Below are positions 59,777-64,000 of a DNA stretch of 64,000 nucleotides, piece after piece (the first letter of the stretch is position 1; each line of letters opens with the position of its first letter). A program made the translations under genes and the position numbers. Origin of the DNA: an uncultured Eubacteriales bacterium. Its GTDB lineage: Bacteria > Bacillota > Clostridia > Christensenellales > CAG-138. Location of the stretch: NCBI GenBank assembly GCA_902765005.1, contig CACWYB010000003.1, forward strand, positions 124,001 to 188,000, in the 5' to 3' direction. Under the pieces are notes generated by a model that ran no database searches, was not told the origin of the DNA, and was given only the letters and a program-made list of their open reading frames with translations.

Positions 59777-60522
59777 CAGTAGTTCACCACACCCGCAAAG
59801 TCGTTGGCCTTCAGGGAGGCGCCGCCGATGAGGCCGCCGTCGATCTCGGGCATGCTCATGAGCTCGGAGGCGTTGGAGGGCTTCATGGAGCCGCCGTACT
59901 GGATGCGGACCTGCTGGGCCGCTTCCTCGCCGTAGATGCCGGCGATGGTGCGACGGATCACGGCGATGGTGGCGTTGGCATCCGCCGCCGTGGCGGTCTT
60001 GCCGGTGCCGATGGCCCAGATGGGTTCATAGGCGATGACCACCTTCACGGCGTCCTCGGCGGGGATACCCGCGAAGGCCGCGGCGGTCTGGCCGCTGACG
60101 AAGGACTCGGTGACGCCCGCTTCCCGCTGCTCCAGGGTCTCGCCCACGCAGATGATGGGCACGATGCCGTTGGCCAGGGCGGCCTTGGCCCGCTTGTTCA
60201 CGCCCTCGTCGGTCTCGCCGAAGTAGGCGCGGCGCTCGCTGTGGCCGATGATGGCGTATTCCACGCCGAAGGCCTTGAGCATGCTGGGGGAGATCTCGCC
60301 GGTGTAGGCGCCGCTCTCGGCCCAATGGATGTTCTGGCAGCCCAGATGGATGTTGGTGCCCTCGATGAGCTTATGCACGGGGCAAAGGTCCACGAACGGC
60401 GGGCACACGACCACGTCGCACTTGGCGTCCTTCACCAGGGGGATGAGCTCGCTCACAAGCGCCTTGGCCTCCTCGGGGGTCTTGTTCATCTTCCAGTTGC
60501 CGGCAATGATGGGTTTACGCAT
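59776..60522 (-). CDS. tpiA: triosephosphate isomerase
   Basis: 248 residues. [11 protein letters not shown] carries the catalytic Asn and Lys near the N-terminus, [11 protein letters not shown] the electrophilic His, and [16 protein letters not shown] the catalytic Glu and the flexible lid; [10 protein letters not shown] closes the barrel. It lies 15 bases after pgk. Reaction: dihydroxyacetone phosphate to glyceraldehyde 3-phosphate. Confidence 0.97.
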   Translation of the reverse strand: MRKPIIAGNWKMNKTPEEAKALVSELIPLVKDAKCDVVVCPPFVDLCPVHKLIEGTNIHLGCQNIHWAESGAYTGEISPSMLKAFGVEYAIIGHSERRAYFGETDEGVNKRAKAALANGIVPIICVGETLEQREAGVTESFVSGQTAAAFAGIPAEDAVKVVIAYEPIWAIGTGKTATAADANATIAVIRRTIAGIYGEEAAQQVRIQYGGSMKPSNASELMSMPEIDGGLIGGASLKANDFAGVVNY

Positions 60523-60537
60523 AGCAGAATACCTCGC

Positions 60538-61725
60538 TTATTTGTCGTTGAGAACGGCCACGCCGGGCAGGACCTTGCCCTCCAGGAACTCCAGGGAAGC
60601 GCCGCCGCCGGTGGAAATGTGGGTCATCTTCTTGGCAAAGCCAAGCTTCTTCACGGCGGAAGCGGAATCGCCGCCGCCAATGATGGTGGTGCCTTCGCAC
60701 TCTGCGCAGGCCTCGGCCACGGCAGAGGTGCCCTTGGCGAAGTTGGGGAACTCGAACACGCCCATGGGACCGTTCCAGATGACGGTCTTGGCGGCCTTGA
60801 TGACTTCGGCGTACTGCTTGCGGGTCTCCTCACCGATGTCCATGCCCATCCAGCCGGCGGGAATGGCGTTGGAGGGAACGGTCTTATACTCCGCGTCCGC
60901 GGAGAACTCGGGAGCCACCACGGTGTCCACGGGGAGCATCAGGTTGACGCCCTTGGCCTTGGCGGTGGCCATCAGCTCGTTGGCCAGATCGATGCTGTTT
61001 TCGTCCAGCAGGGAGGTGCCGATCTCATAGCCCATGGCCTTATAGAAGGTGTAGGCCATGCCGCCGCCGATGAGCAGGGTGTCGCACTTCTCCAGCAGGT
61101 TCTTGATGACGCCGATCTTGTCGGAGACCTTGGCGCCGCCCAGGATGGCCACGAAGGGACGCTGGGGGTTGTTCAGCGCTTCGCCCATGATGCCCAGCTC
61201 CTTGCCGATGAGGAAGCCGGCCACAGCGGGCAGATATGCGGCCACGCCCGCGGTGGAGGCATGGGCCCGGTGCACGGTGCCGAAGGCGTCGGACACGAAG
61301 ATGTCCGCCAAATCAGCCAGCTTCTTGGAGAATTCGGGGTCGTTGGCCTCCTCCTCCTTCTGGAAGCGGGTGTTCTCCAGCAGGACGATCTCCCCGTCCT
61401 TCATGTCGGCCACGCACTTTTTGGCGCTGTCGCCCACGGTGTCGGACGCGAACTGGACCCGCACATTGGGCAGCAGCTCAGAAAGGCGCTCCGCCACGGG
61501 GGCCAGGGAGTACTTCATGTCCACCTTGCCCTTGGGTCGGCCCAGATGGGAGCAAAGGATGACCTTGGCCTGATGGTCCAGCAGATACTGGATGGTGGGC
61601 ATGGCGGCCACGATACGCTTGTCGTCGGCCACCTTCATGTCTTCAGTAAGGGGCACGTTGAAATCCACGCGGCAAAGAACTCTCTTGCCCGCGACCTGAA
61701 TGTCTTCCACTGTCTTTTTTGCCAT
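60538..61725 (-). CDS. pgk: phosphoglycerate kinase
   Basis: 395 residues. RVDFNVPL and SHLGRPKGK are the substrate-binding N-domain motifs, and GGGDSASAV with [13 protein letters not shown] form the ATP-binding C-domain. The start at 61725 has AGGAGG 8 bases upstream; an in-frame start farther up lacks SD support. It makes ATP from 1,3-bisphosphoglycerate in the cytoplasm. First gene of the pgk-tpiA-gpmI set; gap is not in the window. Confidence 0.96.
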   Translation of the reverse strand: MAKKTVEDIQVAGKRVLCRVDFNVPLTEDMKVADDKRIVAAMPTIQYLLDHQAKVILCSHLGRPKGKVDMKYSLAPVAERLSELLPNVRVQFASDTVGDSAKKCVADMKDGEIVLLENTRFQKEEEANDPEFSKKLADLADIFVSDAFGTVHRAHASTAGVAAYLPAVAGFLIGKELGIMGEALNNPQRPFVAILGGAKVSDKIGVIKNLLEKCDTLLIGGGMAYTFYKAMGYEIGTSLLDENSIDLANELMATAKAKGVNLMLPVDTVVAPEFSADAEYKTVPSNAIPAGWMGMDIGEETRKQYAEVIKAAKTVIWNGPMGVFEFPNFAKGTSAVAEACAECEGTTIIGGGDSASAVKKLGFAKKMTHISTGGGASLEFLEGKVLPGVAVLNDK

Positions 61726-61777
61726 TATACTATCCTCCTGTTTATAATCCTGTATTCTAAGCAAGCGAATGCTCGCG

Positions 61778-62632
61778 TTACTCCTCCTGCATGAGGGGGT
61801 GGTTGCCGAGAGCCGCGGTCTTTTCGATGAGCTCGTCGGTGTCGATGGTGCCCACGTCTTCGGTAACTATGTCCGAGACCTTGACCACGTTCCCCTGCTC
61901 CGGGGCGAAGACGGGCACGGTCTTCTCCTCCTCCGGGGCCTCCTCATATTCCGGATCGTCGGGCTGCAGGGGCGCCGGCGCTTCCTCGGGAACGCTGACC
62001 CTATCCGGGATGTCGTCATGCTCAATGTAGCGCTTCTCGATGGTGTAGATGTTGCGCATGAGCTGGGCCGGGTCCCCCTCCGGGTCGGGGAGGGGCGCCT
62101 CCCCCGTCTTTTCCACGGTGTTGCACAGCTGGGGCACCTCCGCGAAAAGCTCCGGCAGAGCGGAATTCAGGCGGGCGTAGTAGTCGGAGAGCTTTTTCAC
62201 GTTCTCCTCCGCCTGGCGGGCCTGCTCCTTCATGGACTCGTTGAACTGGTTCAGCAGCTGCACGTAGGCACCCACGGCGGCCTCCGTGTCCTGTATCTTC
62301 TTCTGGCTGGCAGCCTCCGCGTCCTTGACGATGTCCCGGGCGTTCTGGTAGGCGTTCTCCACCATCTGCTCCCCCTTCTTCTGGGATTCGAGGAAGGCCC
62401 GCTGGGCGGAATCGTGGATGTCGTCGGACTCCTTCTGGGCGTCGGACACGATGCGGGAGGCGGTCTCGGCGGCGTCGGTGATGGCCCGGGAGATGGCGTA
62501 TTCCCGCTGCTGATACGTCTCCAGCTGGGCATTGACGCTATCCAGCTGCTCCTGCTGGACCCGGAGCCGCTCGTTCAGCTCCGCGATGGTTTTATTCTGG
62601 GCTTCGATACGCTTTTTCTTCTTGAAAAACAT
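61778..62632 (-). CDS. coiled-coil protein (DivIVA-like features)
   Basis: 284 residues. The N-terminus ([22 protein letters not shown]) begins a coiled coil to about residue 170, rich in Ala, Glu, Gln and Lys ([20 protein letters not shown]), and the rest is acidic and Pro-rich with no fixed structure evident. It resembles DivIVA-type scaffold proteins in general makeup, but the N-terminal lipid-binding motif of true DivIVA is not clear. It starts 4 bases after ruvB and lies between DNA-repair and glycolysis genes. Confidence 0.7.
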   Translation of the reverse strand: MFFKKKKRIEAQNKTIAELNERLRVQQEQLDSVNAQLETYQQREYAISRAITDAAETASRIVSDAQKESDDIHDSAQRAFLESQKKGEQMVENAYQNARDIVKDAEAASQKKIQDTEAAVGAYVQLLNQFNESMKEQARQAEENVKKLSDYYARLNSALPELFAEVPQLCNTVEKTGEAPLPDPEGDPAQLMRNIYTIEKRYIEHDDIPDRVSVPEEAPAPLQPDDPEYEEAPEEEKTVPVFAPEQGNVVKVSDIVTEDVGTIDTDELIEKTAALGNHPLMQEE

Positions 62633-62636
62633 GGGT

Positions 62637-63677
62637 TCAAACCTCCAGTTTCATCTGTTGGGGGGCGTTGGCGGATTCCGGCACGGGGTAATCCAGATGG
62701 ACGTAGGCGTCCGGCAGGACGATCCGGCCCCGGTTGGTCCTGGCCAGGAAGCCCAGCTTGAGCAGGTAGGGCTCATACACGTCCTCGATGGTGCCCGCGT
62801 CCTCCCCGGTGTAGGCGGCGATGGTGTCCAGGCCTACCGGACCGCCCTTGAAGATGGTGATCATGGCCATGAGCATGCGCCGATCCACCGCGTCCAGCCC
62901 CAGCTCGTCGATGGCCAGCATGTTGAGACCCTTCTGGGCGGTGATAAGATCCACGCAGCCGGTGCCCTTCACCTGGGCGTAGTCCCTCACCCGGCGCAGC
63001 AGCCGATTGGCGATGCGGGGCGTGCCCCGGGAGCGGGAGGCGATCTCCAAGGCCCCCTCCTCATCGATCTCGATGCCCAGGATCTGGGCGCTGCGGACGA
63101 TGATCTCCTTGAGCTGCTCGGGAGAATAGAGCTGAAGCTGCTCCTTGATGCCGAACCGATCCCGCAGCGGGGAGGAAAGCATGCCCAGGCGGGTGGTGGC
63201 GCCGATCAGGGTGAACTTAGGCAGATCCAGCCGGATGCTCCGGGCGCCCGGGCCCTTGCCGATGACGATGTCCAGGGCGTAGTCCTCCATGGCGGGATAG
63301 AGCACCTCCTCCACGGCGGGGTTCAGGCGGTGGATCTCGTCGATGAACAGCACGTCCCCGGGGGCCAGGTTGGTGAGGATGGCGGCCAGGTCCCCCGCGT
63401 GGCTGATGGCCGGGCCGCTGGTGACCCGAAGGTTCACCCCCATCTCGTTGGCGATGATGCCGGCCAGGGTGGTTTTGCCCAGGCCCGGCGGGCCGTAGAG
63501 CAGGGCGTGATCCAGGGATTCGCCCCGGGATTTGGCGGCGGAGATATAGATGGAGATATGCTCCTTGGCCTCGTCCTGACCGATGTACTCGCTCAGGAAC
63601 TTGGGGCGCAGGCTGTAATCGTTTTTCAGGTCCTCCTCCCGCATGGAGGAGGTGATGATGCGATCGTCCTCTTTCAT
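62637..63677 (-). CDS. ruvB: Holliday junction branch migration ATPase RuvB
   Basis: 346 residues. Opening motif [12 protein letters not shown], Walker [13 protein letters not shown], Walker [11 protein letters not shown], sensor 1 [12 protein letters not shown] and the arginine finger in SPLRDRF, followed by a C-terminal winged helix. As a hexamer it drives branch migration with RuvA. It begins 9 bases after ruvA on the same strand. Confidence 0.97.
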   Translation of the reverse strand: MKEDDRIITSSMREEDLKNDYSLRPKFLSEYIGQDEAKEHISIYISAAKSRGESLDHALLYGPPGLGKTTLAGIIANEMGVNLRVTSGPAISHAGDLAAILTNLAPGDVLFIDEIHRLNPAVEEVLYPAMEDYALDIVIGKGPGARSIRLDLPKFTLIGATTRLGMLSSPLRDRFGIKEQLQLYSPEQLKEIIVRSAQILGIEIDEEGALEIASRSRGTPRIANRLLRRVRDYAQVKGTGCVDLITAQKGLNMLAIDELGLDAVDRRMLMAMITIFKGGPVGLDTIAAYTGEDAGTIEDVYEPYLLKLGFLARTNRGRIVLPDAYVHLDYPVPESANAPQQMKLEV

Positions 63678-63686
63678 CGTGCCTCC

Positions 63687-64000
63687 TTACCTGGCCAGCT
63701 TCCGCAGGGCTTTGGTGATCATTTCCTCCACGTTTTTGGCCTCCTCCACGGCGGAGACGGCCCGGGAGGCGGTGAGCCCGTCGTAGCCCAAAGCCACCAG
63801 GGCCTGGACCGCTTCGGAGCGGATGTTCTCGGGAATAGTGGCCTGAACGGTCTGCCCGGCCTTGCCCGCGGGCACTGGGACGTCCTTCACCTGCTCCTTC
63901 AGCTCCAGGATGACCCGCTGGGCCATCTTCCGCCCCATGCCCTGAACGGGGTCGAAGGCGGTGGGGTTGTCCGTGACGACGGCGGAGATCACGTCCGACG
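63687..64000 (-). CDS. ruvA: Holliday junction protein RuvA (C-terminal part)
   Basis: The last 104 or so residues; the N-terminal OB-fold domain lies beyond the window. GMGRKMAQRVILELK is the helix-hairpin-helix motif that binds the junction, and SEAVQALVALGYDGLTASRAV is the C-terminal domain III that contacts RuvB. Confidence 0.92.
   Translation of the reverse strand, partial: SDVISAVVTDNPTAFDPVQGMGRKMAQRVILELKEQVKDVPVPAGKAGQTVQATIPENIRSEAVQALVALGYDGLTASRAVSAVEEAKNVEEMITKALRKLAR

Overview
The window reads as a GC-rich chromosome segment from an anaerobic member of the Clostridia (Firmicutes). Supporting signs are a T-box leader before valS, SD-led starts, the order miaB-ricA-mutS-mutL-miaA known from Bacillus, an NfnAB-type transhydrogenase, an iron-sulfur L-serine dehydratase, a Firmicutes-like 6S RNA candidate and a three-subunit xanthine dehydrogenase-type hydroxylase. 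I cannot name genus or species.

Layout. 1-6.4 kb: end of L-serine dehydratase alpha, nfnAB, a CofE-like F420 ligase homologue, folC and a HAD hydrolase. 6.4-8.7 kb (minus): a PflX-type radical SAM protein and an NlpC/P60 wall hydrolase. 8.8-19.6 kb: an ABC-F ATPase and an unknown protein, then a tightly packed run of deoA, polA, coaE, a lytic transglycosylase, lspA, rluD and a degenerate DUF885-like lipoprotein. 19.6-23.3 kb: T-box/valS and a six-tRNA operon. 23.4-24.9 kb (minus): a frameshifted HerA-like helicase. 25-33.9 kb: miaB, ricA, mutS, mutL, miaA, a COG4100-type PLP enzyme and a Cys-rich small protein. 33.9-49.9 kb (mostly minus): a tyrosine recombinase with a 16-6-16 inverted repeat beside it, rnhA, a SPOR-domain protein, a two-component system, a class A PBP, tRNA-Ala, mtnN, a lipoprotein, tRNA-Gln, 6S RNA, tRNA-Val, then guaD, a MocA-like protein and hydA. 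50-55.4 kb (plus): adenine deaminase and xdhABC; with the divergent genes this is a purine/hydantoin catabolism island around a shared regulatory region with a palindrome. 55.5-64 kb (minus): ADP-ribosylglycohydrolase, tmRNA, smpB, secG, gpmI, tpiA, pgk, a coiled-coil protein, ruvB and ruvA.

Two results stand out. First, a family of about 80-100-base folded elements (five full copies plus partial ones) sits just after the terminator of the last RNA gene of four different units: tRNA-Leu, tRNA-Ala, tRNA-Gln and tmRNA. Each copy is bounded by an inverted pair of arms copied from the 3' end of its own neighbouring RNA gene. The internal stems differ in sequence between copies but keep base pairing, while the unpaired joints are conserved. 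At ssrA and tRNA-Gln the copies are stacked with displaced tRNA 3' ends. This looks like a small non-coding element that inserts serially at tRNA 3' ends; I know of no description of it. Second, the inverted repeat at 34989-35026 has an 11-6-11 core, lies directly upstream of its own Xer-like gene, and coincides with a switch of coding strand from mostly plus to mostly minus, as expected at a replication terminus with a dif site.

Smaller observations include DnaA-box clusters inside mutS and the radical SAM gene, a MiaA P-loop with His in place of Gly, a tRNA-Pro lacking its usual acceptor end, a predicted leaderless PBP mRNA, and a terminator hairpin that contains the SD of the SPOR gene.
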